A stretch of 32,710 bases of DNA, from NCBI GenBank assembly GCA_018262505.1, contig JAGSYV010000081.1, positions 1 to 32,710 on the forward strand, given 5' to 3'. Both the position numbers and the translations under genes were made by a program. Source of the DNA: Pseudomonadota bacterium. GTDB lineage: Bacteria; Pseudomonadota; Alphaproteobacteria; Rhizobiales; Pleomorphomonadaceae. Position 1 is the first letter of the stretch. Each line of letters begins with the position of its first letter. A model generated the notes under the pieces. It saw nothing but the letters and a program-made list of their open reading frames with translations, searched no databases and had not been told where the DNA came from. Shown here piece by piece: positions 7,966 through 16,464 of the stretch.

Positions 7966-9585
7966 ATGACGCAGTTCATGAACAAGCGCGAGAACATCGT
8001 CACCGAGGCGATCGAAGGGGCGGTGATGGCCTCGGGAGGGCGGCTGGTGAGGCTGGACGGCTTCCCACATATCCGCGTGGTGATGCGGGCCGATTGGGAC
8101 AAGAGCCGGGTTGCCATCGTCTCCGGCGGTGGCTCGGGACACGAGCCCGCCCATGTCGGCTTCGTCGGCCCGGGCATGCTGACGGCGGCCGTTTGCGGCG
8201 ATGTCTTCGCCTCGCCATCCGTCGACGCGGTGCTTGCCGGAATTCTCGCCGCGACGGGACCGGCGGGCTGCCTGCTGGTGGTCAAGAACTACACCGGCGA
8301 CCGGCTGAACTTCGGTCTCGCCGCCGAACGGGCGCGCGCCTTCGGCCTCAAGGTGAACATGGTCATCGTCGACGACGACATTGCCCTGCCCAACCTGCCG
8401 CAATCGCGCGGGCTGGCCGGCACGCTGTTCGTGCACAAGGTGGCCGGTGATCTCGCCGAGAAGGGCTGCGATCTCGCCACCGTCACCGCCGCCGCCGAGC
8501 GGATCATTGCTGGCGCCCGATCGATCGGCATGTCGCTCGATACCTGCACCGTACCCGGCTCGGCCAAGGAGAGCCGCATTGCCCCGGGCAAGGCCGAACT
8601 GGGCCTGGGCATTCACGGCGAGCCGGGGGTCGAGCAGATCGACTTTCTCGGCGCCGAGCAGGCGATGGCGGCGATGATTGACAAGCTGGCGGCTGAGGCT
8701 GGCGACAGCGCGTATGTCGCCCTACTCAACAATCTCGGCGGCGCCTCCGAACTGGAAATGTCGGTGCTGGCCTACGAGCTGCTGCGCTCGGAACTGGGCA
8801 AGAAGATCAAGTACATCGTCGGCCCGGCCGCCATGATGACGTCGCTGGATATGCGCGGCGTTTCGGTGTCGCTCTATCCCCTGACACCCGACGACGAGGC
8901 GTCGCTGCGCAGCCCCGTCGCCATGTCGGCCTGGCCTGGCTGTCACCGGGTCGGCGCTCCCGTTCCCTTGGCATTGCCCGATGGCCTGAGGCCGATCCTG
9001 CCGATCCCCTCGCAGCACCCGGCGACGCGCGATTTCCTGGTGAAGTGCTGCAACATCATGATCTCGCTCGAAGCCGAATTGAACGTGCTGGACAGCAAGT
9101 CGGGCGACGGCGATACCGGATCCACCCTGGCCGGCGCGGCAAGGGCATTGCTCGGCGCACTGGATCACCTGCCGCTCGCCGACCATACGCAGCTCTATAG
9201 GGCCATCGGGCTGGAGTTCAGCCAGACCATGGGTGGCTCGTCGGGCGTGCTGCTGGCCATCTTCTTCGCGGCGGCCGGCGACGCGGCCTCCAGCGGATTG
9301 CCCATGCGCGACGCGCTTTTGGCCGGGCTGGCGCGCATGCAGGAAATTGGCGGTGCAAAGCCGGGCGACCGCACCATGATCGATGCCCTCTATCCGGCGC
9401 TTTCCGCCCTCAACGACGGTATCGCCGCGGCGGCGGCGGCGGCCCGCAAGGGCGCCGACCACACCGCCACCCTGAGCGTCGCCAAGGCCGGCCGAGCCGC
9501 CTACGTCAACGCCGAAAAGCTCGCCGGTCATGCAGATCCTGGGGCGGAGGCGGTGGCCCGCTTGTTCGAGGCGTTGGCTGGGTAG
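7966..9585 (+). CDS. Dihydroxyacetone kinase, fused DhaK-DhaL (ATP-dependent type)
   Basis: A 539-residue two-domain kinase. The N-terminal DhaK domain (to about 330) contains SGGGSGHEPAHVGFVGPGML near residues 53-72 and the substrate-anchoring histidine in GIHGEPGVEQ (His217), which forms a hemiaminal with the ketone in this family. The C-terminal DhaL domain (about 355-539) has the Asp-rich nucleotide and magnesium site DSKSGDGDTGSTL (376-388) and GGSSGVLL. Fused kinases of this kind use ATP rather than a phosphotransfer chain, and the family also includes erythrulose kinases. The ATG follows a strong GGGGGG-type ribosome site 12 bases after the transporter. It probably phosphorylates the imported short ketose, or a ketose derived from an imported polyol. 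Confidence 0.92.
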   Translation: MTQFMNKRENIVTEAIEGAVMASGGRLVRLDGFPHIRVVMRADWDKSRVAIVSGGGSGHEPAHVGFVGPGMLTAAVCGDVFASPSVDAVLAGILAATGPAGCLLVVKNYTGDRLNFGLAAERARAFGLKVNMVIVDDDIALPNLPQSRGLAGTLFVHKVAGDLAEKGCDLATVTAAAERIIAGARSIGMSLDTCTVPGSAKESRIAPGKAELGLGIHGEPGVEQIDFLGAEQAMAAMIDKLAAEAGDSAYVALLNNLGGASELEMSVLAYELLRSELGKKIKYIVGPAAMMTSLDMRGVSVSLYPLTPDDEASLRSPVAMSAWPGCHRVGAPVPLALPDGLRPILPIPSQHPATRDFLVKCCNIMISLEAELNVLDSKSGDGDTGSTLAGAARALLGALDHLPLADHTQLYRAIGLEFSQTMGGSSGVLLAIFFAAAGDAASSGLPMRDALLAGLARMQEIGGAKPGDRTMIDALYPALSALNDGIAAAAAAARKGADHTATLSVAKAGRAAYVNAEKLAGHADPGAEAVARLFEALAG

Positions 9586-9627
9586 CCACGGCGCGCCGGC
9601 CGACATCGACAATGACAAAGAGGCGGA

Positions 9628-9664
9628 AATCGCGACGTCTGGTCGCGATTCTCTGCCCTTTTGC
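9628..9664 (+). terminator. Hairpin terminator after the kinase operon
   Basis: Nine-bp inverted repeat AATCGCGAC (9628-9636) and GTCGCGATT (9642-9650) with a five-base loop, then a weak pyrimidine-rich tail. It sits 43 bases after the kinase stop and also 70 bases downstream of the tRNA-Tyr gene on the other strand, so it could serve both. Confidence 0.6.
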
Positions 9665-9733
9665 GCGTCGGTCGAACAGTTCACTCGCCGCAGCAAGGGC
9701 CGTGCTTAAGGGGGCATGTGTGGAAAAAAGGGA

Positions 9734-9818
9734 TGGTGGGAGAAGTAGGACTCGAACCTACGAAGGCTTAGCCAGCGGATTTACAGTCCGCCCCCTTTGC
9801 CACTCGGGACATTCTCCC
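9734..9818 (-). tRNA. tRNA-Tyr (GTA)
   Basis: The reverse strand folds into a complete class II tRNA. The acceptor arms are GGGAGAA and TTCTCCC, the D-arm starts TGTCCCGAGTGG, and the anticodon arm GGACTGTAAATCC gives anticodon GTA. A long variable arm (GCTGGC…GCC) and the T-arm GGTTCGAGTCC follow, with an encoded CCA. The long variable arm plus GTA identifies tyrosine. Confidence 0.95.
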
Positions 9819-10028
9819 AGCCCGCTCCACCGACGTCCGAAGGCGTTGGCTGAACGGGCGCTCTTATGGCGACCATGCCGGGCGCTGTCAACCCCATGCC
9901 AATTGTTTTGTCGACAACGGAGTGGGGCTGAAGCGGAAGCAGGGGAGCGGGGCGGTTCGCTGAGGAATGAGGCCGAAGAAAAAGCCGGGCCACTGGCGCC
10001 AAACATGCTCCACGGTTATAAGCGCCGC

Positions 10029-10871
10029 ATGTCAGACGATACTCCCTCTTCCAAGCGCCCTCCCAGACGTTCCGGCCCGCCGCAGGGTCGGCCAGCCGGC
10101 AAATTCGGGCCGCGCGAGTTTCGCCCCCGTCCCAAGCGCGAGCGCGAGGCGGGCGAGGCGCTATGGCTCTACGGCCTGCACACCGTGGAATTTGCGCTGA
10201 AGAATCCCCGCCGCGTCGCCCTGCGCCTGCTCGCCACCCGCAATGCCCAGGCCCGTCTGGCCGAGCGCTTTCCCGAGGGCAAGCTGCCGCTCGCCGCCGA
10301 GGAGGCTTCTCCCTATTCTCTCGACCGGCTGCTGGGTTCCGAGGCCGTTCACCAGGGGTGTGCGCTGGAAGTCCAGCCGCTCAAGCCGCTGACCACGCTG
10401 GACCTCTCTGGCGCCCGCCTCGTGTTGGCGCTCGACCAAGTGACCGATCCGCACAACGTCGGCGCCATCCTGCGGTCGGCAACGGCTTTCTCGGTCGATG
10501 CAGTGCTGACGACGACGCGCCACAGCGCCGCCGAATCCGGCGTGCTGGCCAAATCGGCCTCCGGTGCGCTCGACGTGGTGCCGGTGACCACCGTCCGCAA
10601 CCTCGGCGATACGCTCGAAGAAATGAAGGCGGCCGGCTTCACGGTGGTCGGCCTCGATTCGGAGGCCCCTGAGGCGCTGGACGAAGCGCGCTTTGCCGCG
10701 CCGGTCTGTCTGGTGCTCGGTGCCGAGGGCAAGGGTCTGCGCCAGCGGACGCGCGAACTCTGCGACGTGCTCGCCCGCATCGACATGCCCGGCGAAATCA
10801 AGAGCCTCAACGTCTCCAACGCCGCCGTGCTGTCGCTCTACATGGTGCGCAAGGCCATCGCCGTCGCCTGA
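10029..10871 (+). CDS. rlmB: TrmH/SpoU-family 23S rRNA (guanosine-2'-O-)-methyltransferase, RlmB type
   Basis: A 280-residue SPOUT methyltransferase. The basic, proline-rich N-terminus (residues 1-42) is followed by the small substrate-binding domain beginning WLYGLHTVEFALKN, then the knotted catalytic domain. The three signature motifs are DPHNVGAILRSATAF (140-154, with the catalytic Arg), LVLGAEGKGLRQRT (229-241 region) and IKSLNVSNAAVLSLYMVRK (257-275). Enzymes of this family use S-adenosylmethionine to methylate the ribose of G2251 in 23S rRNA; target specificity is inferred from the RlmB-like domain order. The start could also be an in-frame ATG at 10005. It lies between tRNA-Tyr and tRNA-Thr, an RNA-related neighbourhood. 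Confidence 0.9.
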   Translation: MSDDTPSSKRPPRRSGPPQGRPAGKFGPREFRPRPKREREAGEALWLYGLHTVEFALKNPRRVALRLLATRNAQARLAERFPEGKLPLAAEEASPYSLDRLLGSEAVHQGCALEVQPLKPLTTLDLSGARLVLALDQVTDPHNVGAILRSATAFSVDAVLTTTRHSAAESGVLAKSASGALDVVPVTTVRNLGDTLEEMKAAGFTVVGLDSEAPEALDEARFAAPVCLVLGAEGKGLRQRTRELCDVLARIDMPGEIKSLNVSNAAVLSLYMVRKAIAVA

Positions 10872-10941
10872 CGATAGGACGCCTGACAGATGCACGGGCA
10901 GGGTTGCGCCTGACCGTGCCATCGGCTATTCGGAAATCCGC

Positions 10942-11016
10942 GCCGGCGTAGCACAGCGGTAGTGCAGCGGTTTTGTAAACCGAAGGTCGGGAGTTCAATC
11001 CTCTCCGCCGGCACCA
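10942..11016 (+). tRNA. tRNA-Thr (TGT)
   Basis: Complete cloverleaf: acceptor GCCGGCG paired with CGCCGGC, D-arm GCAC…GTGC, anticodon loop TTTGTAA giving TGT, T-arm GGGAG TTCAATC CTCTC, and an encoded CCA. The anticodon stem has one terminal mismatch (G27-A43). Immediately downstream the base composition drops and a probable acquired gene begins. Confidence 0.93.
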
Positions 11017-11175
11017 TTACAATCATGTTTAAAGCAGCGTTGTGGCGAAGGCTGTACGGCCTTCGAACGTACGCTTGATTTTTCAGATTATTCCATAGTC
11101 GAAATACATAGTATTCACGGTTGTAGTGTTGAAGCCTGCTCGATAATGTAGTGTCGAACTTCGGGGGAGGTTGAA

Positions 11176-12303
11176 ATGGCACAAACAATCGAAGAGTTTC
11201 GGGCTGCCTTAGCTACGTTCGCGGAGCGGATTCAGCGTGTTCGGGAGCATGTAAAGAACGAGGAAGCCACAAAGGTTTCCCTGATCCTCCCATTCATCGG
11301 TCTGCTAGGTTACGATATTCTCGATCCTACCGAAGTCGCTGCAGAACACGCATCTGATTTCTCGGAGAAATACAAGAATAGAGCGGACTATGCTATCTTG
11401 AGGGACATGAAGCCGGTTATCGCGGTTGAATGTAAGTGTCTCGGAAATGGAAAGAAGGACGATAGAGGGCAGCTGAAAGCCTATTTTAATGCGTCGAAAA
11501 CGGTGAAGCTTGGGATCCTGACGGACGGTATCCTTTACGAGTTCTTCATTGATAGCCAAGAGCCCAATATGATGGATGACGATCCCTTCCTGACCATCAA
11601 TTTCGGCGACCTTCAAAAGACTCCAATTTCGGATACGGCGTTAGAGGGTTTATTTGCCCTGACCAAAGCGAAATTCGACCCGGAAACGGTGTCTGAAAAC
11701 GCCCGGAGAAGCATCACTCACCGCGCATTCTACGACTACCTCGGGGCTCAGTTTCTGTCCCCGAGCATCGAGTTCACCCGGTTTCTCTTAAAAGAAGTCG
11801 ACATAAAGCACGTGCGATCCACTGCGGTCGACGGCTACCGCGACATCGCGAAGGCGGCATTCAACGACGTCTTTACGTCTCACGTACTCAAGCGGCTCGA
11901 TATAGCGGGAACGACGGCTCTACCCATGCGATCTGAGTCGCCCCCAGAGCCGACGCCTTCGGTGACGGTCCAGCCCAGCGACAAACCCGGCATTGTCACA
12001 ACTGGGGCCGAGCTACGTGCTTTCGAGACTATTCGCCGCCGCCTAGCATTCCTCTCCGCAGGAAAGGCTGAAATGTTCGACGCAATCGGCCAGGTCTCGT
12101 TTCGTGATTATCAAGGAAAAATGGCTGTGTTCTACATGCAGGAGAGGAAAGGCCGCCTGCTCGACATCCTTGAAGGCAAAGATGGGTCAATTCGCTTCGT
12201 TCTGGCTGACGACGGGGATGCAACGCCTGTCACAGACCTGGCGACTGTTGATGACCGGCTAAGGGGAATCTTTCAAAAGAAGGTTGCAGAGATCTCGCCT
12301 TGA
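11176..12303 (+). CDS. Stand-alone HsdR-N-like PD-(D/E)XK nuclease domain protein
   Basis: A 375-residue protein. Its first 150 residues match the N-terminal nuclease domain of type I restriction subunits: acidic Glu30 region (NEEATKVSLILPFIGLLGYD), then RADYAI (Asp71), VIAVECK (Glu85 and Lys87) and a QLKAYF motif (Gln99). These form the PD-(D/E)XK metal site. No helicase motor follows and no methylase or specificity gene is next to it. The C-terminal third (RRRLAFLSAGKAEMFDAIGQ and onward) is a separate domain I do not recognise. The gene is AT-richer than its neighbours and starts 160 bases after tRNA-Thr, consistent with lateral gain. A defence or mobile-element role is an inference. The start is the ATG after GGGGGAGG. 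Confidence 0.72.
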   Translation: MAQTIEEFRAALATFAERIQRVREHVKNEEATKVSLILPFIGLLGYDILDPTEVAAEHASDFSEKYKNRADYAILRDMKPVIAVECKCLGNGKKDDRGQLKAYFNASKTVKLGILTDGILYEFFIDSQEPNMMDDDPFLTINFGDLQKTPISDTALEGLFALTKAKFDPETVSENARRSITHRAFYDYLGAQFLSPSIEFTRFLLKEVDIKHVRSTAVDGYRDIAKAAFNDVFTSHVLKRLDIAGTTALPMRSESPPEPTPSVTVQPSDKPGIVTTGAELRAFETIRRRLAFLSAGKAEMFDAIGQVSFRDYQGKMAVFYMQERKGRLLDILEGKDGSIRFVLADDGDATPVTDLATVDDRLRGIFQKKVAEISP

Positions 12304-12389
12304 CGGACAAAGGGACGCGATAAAATGACGTCGAGAGTTCGCGCTAAACGCTAGCTTAGGGGATCAAGCTTAGGCCTTGCGGTTTCCGC

Positions 12390-12803
12390 TTATCGCCCGA
12401 TCCACTGCGCCATCCCCATGGACGCGGGCGCGGTGGGTTCGAAGCCATATTGGGCATAGAGATGCCTGGCGTCACCATCGGCGATCAGGCTGACGTAGGC
12501 CTCCGCCGGGGCGAGTTGTTTGAGTTCCTGCATCAGGCGGGAGACGATGGCCTTGCCGAGGCCGCGCCCCTGATGATCAGGGTCCACGGCGATATCGACG
12601 ACCTGATAGCAAAGCCCGTCGCCGATGACGCGTCCCATGCCGACGACATGGTCGCCGCGTCTCGCCAGCACGCCCACGACGGTGTTGGGCAGGCCTGCCG
12701 CCGCGGCCAACGGGCTGCGTGGCGTGAGGCCCGAGTCGCGGCGAAGGCGGCAATAATCGTCGATGCTGGGTATCTCGACGCTAACAGTGTATTCGCCTGT
12801 CAT
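12390..12803 (-). CDS. GNAT-family N-acetyltransferase
   Basis: A 137-residue single-domain acyltransferase. The acetyl-CoA pyrophosphate-binding motif is DHQGRGLGKAIVSRL (about residues 76-90), preceded by the beta-strand VVDIAVDP and followed by ARHLYAQYGFEPT, the usual motif B end. Family members transfer an acetyl group from acetyl-CoA to an amine; the substrate cannot be predicted. It stands alone between two plus-strand units and reads toward the HsdR-like gene. Confidence 0.88.
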   Translation of the reverse strand: MTGEYTVSVEIPSIDDYCRLRRDSGLTPRSPLAAAAGLPNTVVGVLARRGDHVVGMGRVIGDGLCYQVVDIAVDPDHQGRGLGKAIVSRLMQELKQLAPAEAYVSLIADGDARHLYAQYGFEPTAPASMGMAQWIGR

Positions 12804-12989
12804 CGGTGAACTGTTCTCCCCATGTTGGAGGGCAAGATGTCCGCTTGCCGAGGGCCGCGCAACGCCGCCGCGCCCCTGCAGCCTTCAAAGAGATTATTTT
12901 TCCTTGATTTGAGGTCGTTGGAAGCCTTTCAAGGATGCTAGTCCAGATGCTGCGGCTTCAAGCCGTCAGGCAGCCGGGAGTCTTGAAGC

Positions 12990-13979
12990 TTGCATCGCGC
13001 CCTGATCCTCGTCAGGCGGCGGGCCGTCAGCGCCATTCCTGTGCTGCTGATTGTCGTGGTCGCCACGTTTCTGCTGCTGGAAGCGGCGCCGGGCGACGCG
13101 GTTGATGCCTATCTCCTTTCGGCCGGTGGCGGTGACGCGGCGCTGGCGGCCGGCTTGCGCGCCCAATATGGGCTCGACCAGTCGCTTCTCTCCCGCCTGT
13201 TGCTCTATATCGCGGCGCTCGGCCGGCTCGATCTCGGCTGGTCGGTGGCCTTCGAGCGGCCGGTCAAGGATCTCATCTTCGAGCGGCTGCCGACCACGCT
13301 CATGCTGATGGGCTCGGCCACGGCGTTGTCCTTCGGCCTCGGTTCGCTGCTCGGCGTCGTCGCCGGCAGCCGGCCGGGCTCCTTCCGCGATCGGGCGCTC
13401 TCCATCGGCGCGCTGACGCTCTACGCCATTCCCGGCTTCTGGCTGGGGCTCGTGCTGGCGCTGGTCTTCTCGGTGTCGCTCAGGTGGCTGCCGATTGCCG
13501 GCATCGAGACCATCGCTTCCGGCAAGCACGGCCTTGCCCGCGCCTTCGATATCGCCCGCCATCTGGCGCTGCCGGTCGCCGCCCTAGGCTTCATCTATCT
13601 GGCGCTGTTTCTTCGGGTGATGCGCACCGCCATGGCCGAGATCTGGCGGCAGGACTTCATACTGGCGGCGCGCGCCAAGGGCCTGACGCGTCGCCGCATC
13701 GTCTGGCGGCACGTGGCGCGGGCGGCGCTGCTGCCGCTGATCACCGTGCTCGGCCTGCAATCGGCCGGCATGCTGGGCGGCTCGGTGGTCATCGAGAGCG
13801 TGTTCGCCATTCCCGGCTTCGGGCGGCTGGCCCGGGAGGCGGTGGCCGGCCGCGATGCGCCGCTGCTGATCGGCATCATCCTGACGTCGGCGGTGCTGGT
13901 GATCTGCGTCAATCTCGTGGTCGATCTGCTCTATGCCATTCTCGATCCGCGCATCGGCGCTTCGGAGACCCCGGCATGA
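12990..13979 (+). CDS. Peptide/nickel-type ABC permease, DppB class
   Basis: A 329-residue permease of the dipeptide/oligopeptide/nickel family. It has an N-terminal membrane segment with VSAIPVLLIVVVATFLLLEA and then APGD, the class hallmark. The ATPase-contact loop is FILAARAKGLTRRRIVWRHV followed by ARAALLPL. The start is a TTG with a weak upstream GGGAG. The stop overlaps the next gene (ATGA at 13976-13979). No binding-protein gene precedes it: the preceding 186 bases to the GNAT gene hold no coding frame I can support. Confidence 0.9.
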   Translation: MHRALILVRRRAVSAIPVLLIVVVATFLLLEAAPGDAVDAYLLSAGGGDAALAAGLRAQYGLDQSLLSRLLLYIAALGRLDLGWSVAFERPVKDLIFERLPTTLMLMGSATALSFGLGSLLGVVAGSRPGSFRDRALSIGALTLYAIPGFWLGLVLALVFSVSLRWLPIAGIETIASGKHGLARAFDIARHLALPVAALGFIYLALFLRVMRTAMAEIWRQDFILAARAKGLTRRRIVWRHVARAALLPLITVLGLQSAGMLGGSVVIESVFAIPGFGRLAREAVAGRDAPLLIGIILTSAVLVICVNLVVDLLYAILDPRIGASETPA

Positions 13980-14803
13980 GCTTCCTGCGCCGGCTGCTCT
14001 CCAGCCCGACGGGCGCCATCGGCGCCGCCTTGCTGTCCGTCATCGCCTCCGCCGCGCTGCTTGCCCCGTGGATATCGCCGGGCGATCCCCTCAGCATCGC
14101 CGGCCCGGCGCTGCTGGCACCCTTTTCCGACCCGGCGCTGCCGTTCGGCACCGACCGGCTCGGCCGTGATGTGCTGGCCGGCCTGCTGCACGGCGCCCGC
14201 ACCTCGCTGGTGGTCGGTTTGGCGGCGGCCGCCGCCTCGGTGCTGCTCGGGTCGATGGTGGGCACCATCGCCGGCTTTGCCGGCCGGCTGGTCGACGAAG
14301 CCTTGATGCGCGTTGTCGATGCCTTCCAGATCGTGCCCGGCTTTCTGCTGGCGCTGGCCTTCGTGTCGGTGGCCGGCGGCTCGCTCCCCACCGTCATCGT
14401 CGCCATCGCCCTGTCCTCGTGGGCGCAGCCGGCCCGCCTCGTTCGCGCCGAAGTGTTGTCCATCCGCGAGCGCGACTATGTCGCCGCCGCCCGCGTCATC
14501 GGCATGCACCCCATCGAAATCGCCTTCAAGGAAATCCTGCCCAACGCACTGCCGCCGGTCTTCGCGCTGGCAGCGGTGATCGTCGCGGCGGCGATCCTCA
14601 CCGAAGCGGCGCTGTCCTTCCTCGGCCTCGGCGACCCCAACGTCGTCACCTGGGGCTCGATGATAGCAGAGGGGCGCAACGTACTGCGCGCCGCGCCCTT
14701 TCTGTCAGTGATCCCCGGCATCGGCCTCGTCGTCGCGGTGCTCGGCGTCTACCTGGTCAGCGAGGCGGCCGGCGAAGCGCTGGGCCGGGGAGGGCGGCCA
14801 TGA
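13976..14803 (+). CDS. Peptide/nickel-type ABC permease, DppC class
   Basis: A 275-residue partner permease. Typical features are an N-terminal membrane helix, the FGTDRLGRDVLAGLLHGART motif characteristic of DppC/OppC/NikC proteins (about residues 58-77), and the EAA-type loop YVAAARVIGMHPIEIAFKEI followed by LPNALPP. Its start overlaps the DppB stop and its own stop overlaps the first ATPase start, both as ATGA. It makes the second half of the translocation channel. Confidence 0.92.
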   Translation: MSFLRRLLSSPTGAIGAALLSVIASAALLAPWISPGDPLSIAGPALLAPFSDPALPFGTDRLGRDVLAGLLHGARTSLVVGLAAAAASVLLGSMVGTIAGFAGRLVDEALMRVVDAFQIVPGFLLALAFVSVAGGSLPTVIVAIALSSWAQPARLVRAEVLSIRERDYVAAARVIGMHPIEIAFKEILPNALPPVFALAAVIVAAAILTEAALSFLGLGDPNVVTWGSMIAEGRNVLRAAPFLSVIPGIGLVVAVLGVYLVSEAAGEALGRGGRP

Positions 14804-15582
14804 CGACAGTTCTCGGCATCGCCGATCTCACCGTCACCTATCGCCGCGCCGCCGCGTCGGCGCTCATCGGCATATCGCTCGAAGTCGAAGCGGGCGAAAT
14901 CCTGGCGATCATCGGCGAAAGCGGCTCCGGCAAGTCGACGTTGGCGCGCGCCATCGCCGATCTGCTGCCCGAGCGGACGGAGGTCGCCGGTCTCCTCCGC
15001 TGGCCCGGCCTCGAGGGCGGGCCGCGTGCCGGCCGCGACATCGGCTATGTGTTCCAGGACCCCGGATCGAGCCTCAACCCGGTGCTCAGCATCGGCGAGC
15101 AGGTGGGGGAAGGCGCGCGCCGTCATCTCGGCCTTAGCCGCCGCGCCGCCGACGCGGAAGTCCTCCGCCTTCTCACGCGTGTCCGCCTGCCGGAGCCGGA
15201 GCGTATCGCTCGTGCCTTCCCGCATCAACTCTCCGGCGGCCAGCGGCAGCGCGTGGCCATCGCCGCCGCCATCGCCGCCCAGCCGCACCTGCTGATCGCC
15301 GACGAGGTCACCTCGTCGCTGGACGTGGTGGTGCAGGCGGCCATCGTCGAGCTATTGGTCGAGCTGGTGCGGGCCGAAAACATGACGCTTATCTTCGTCA
15401 CCCACGATCTGGCGCTGGCCTCCGGCATCGCCGACCGCGTCGCCGTCATGGCCGAGGGACGCCTCGTCGAACTGGGACCCGTTGCCGACGTGATCGCCGC
15501 GCCGAAGGCGGCCGAGACGGCGGCGCTGATCGCCGCCCATATCGATCTCACAACGCCGCCTCTCGTCGGGGAGGCACCATGA
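14800..15582 (+). CDS. Peptide-type ABC transporter ATPase, DppD class
   Basis: A 260-residue ATPase with Walker A GESGSGKST (about 39-47), signature LSGGQRQRVAIAAAIA, Walker B LLIADEVTSSLD and H-loop FVTHDL. The usual Pro after the Walker B acidic pair is Val here (DEV). It is shorter than the 320-330 residues typical of DppD and lacks the cysteine-rich iron-sulfur/oligopeptide C-terminal extension. It is coupled at both ends by ATGA overlaps. Confidence 0.9.
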   Translation: MTTVLGIADLTVTYRRAAASALIGISLEVEAGEILAIIGESGSGKSTLARAIADLLPERTEVAGLLRWPGLEGGPRAGRDIGYVFQDPGSSLNPVLSIGEQVGEGARRHLGLSRRAADAEVLRLLTRVRLPEPERIARAFPHQLSGGQRQRVAIAAAIAAQPHLLIADEVTSSLDVVVQAAIVELLVELVRAENMTLIFVTHDLALASGIADRVAVMAEGRLVELGPVADVIAAPKAAETAALIAAHIDLTTPPLVGEAP

Positions 15583-16397
15583 CCGAACCCCTGCTTACCG
15601 CCCGCGATTTGCGCCGAACCTTTACGAGCGGCAGGCGCCACATCACCGCGCTCGACGGCGTGTCGCTCGCCATCGCGCCCGGCGAGACGCTGGGCCTCGT
15701 CGGCGGCTCCGGCTGCGGCAAGTCGACGCTGGCGCGCGTGCTGACCCGTCTCATCGCACCGGAGAGCGGCGCCATCGCCTTCATGGGCGATGACTGGCTG
15801 GCGCTCGGCGGTGGCCGTCTGCGCGCCGCCCGGCGGCACATGCAGATGGTGTTCCAGGATCCGCTCGCCGCCTTCAACCCGCGCGCCACCGTGGGCGGCG
15901 TCCTTGCCGACGCGCTGCGCATTCACGCCGTGGTGCCCAAGGCGGCGCGCGCCGCCGAGGTCGCCCGCCTGATCGACCGCGTGGGCTTGTCCTCTGGCCT
16001 GATCGGACGTTCGATCCACGATATCTCGGGCGGCCAACGCCAGCGGGTGGCCATCGCCCGCGCGATTTCGGTCCGGCCACGCCTCGTCATCCTCGACGAA
16101 GCGGTGTCGGCGCTCGACGTTTCGGTGCGCGGCCGTATACTGGAGCTGTTGGTCGACCTGCAGCGGGAGACCGGCGTCGGCTATCTGTTCATTTCGCACG
16201 ACCTCGCCGTGGTGCGCGCCGTCTCCCACCGGATCGCGGTGATGGACGCCGGCCGCCTCGTCGAGGAGGGGCCGGCCGCCTCCGTCATCGCCGCGCCATC
16301 GTCGGACGTTCTCGCCCACCTGATCGGCGCCGTGCCGCGCCTCACTGGCATCATCCGACCGGAGCGAAGCGAGGATCGGCAAGATGATGCTTATTGA
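15579..16397 (+). CDS. Peptide-type ABC transporter ATPase, DppF class
   Basis: A 272-residue second ATPase with Walker A GGSGCGKST, Q-loop MVFQDPLAAFNPRATV, signature ISGGQRQRVAIARAIS, Walker B LVILDEAVSALD and H-loop FISHDLAVV. It lacks the C-terminal extension of longer DppF proteins. This gene ends the four-gene operon; a long palindrome follows 12 bases after the stop. With no binding protein alongside, the transported substrate (peptide, nickel, opine or similar) is open. Confidence 0.9.
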   Translation: MTEPLLTARDLRRTFTSGRRHITALDGVSLAIAPGETLGLVGGSGCGKSTLARVLTRLIAPESGAIAFMGDDWLALGGGRLRAARRHMQMVFQDPLAAFNPRATVGGVLADALRIHAVVPKAARAAEVARLIDRVGLSSGLIGRSIHDISGGQRQRVAIARAISVRPRLVILDEAVSALDVSVRGRILELLVDLQRETGVGYLFISHDLAVVRAVSHRIAVMDAGRLVEEGPAASVIAAPSSDVLAHLIGAVPRLTGIIRPERSEDRQDDAY

Positions 16398-16408
16398 ACA
16401 AACACTTG

Positions 16409-16445
16409 GAGCGCTGATCTGATTCAATCAGATCGAACAGCGCTC
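16409..16445. repeat. Nested intergenic palindrome
   Basis: Two nested inverted repeats share one centre region. The outer arms are GAGCGCTG (16409-16416) and CAGCGCTC (16438-16445). The inner arms are GATCTGATT and AATCAGATC with a single central C. It lies between the ABC operon and the aminotransferase gene and has no T-run. It could act as an mRNA-end stabiliser, an operator, or a dispersed palindromic repeat of the kind common in Hyphomicrobiales genomes. Confidence 0.65.
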
Positions 16446-16464
16446 TAAAGGGAAAGCTGCCAGC

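Noticed and set aside
10872..10941. Weak inverted repeat GCACGG…CCGTGC after rlmB as a terminator
   Set aside because: Six-bp arms with a 16-base loop and no T-run; not convincing.
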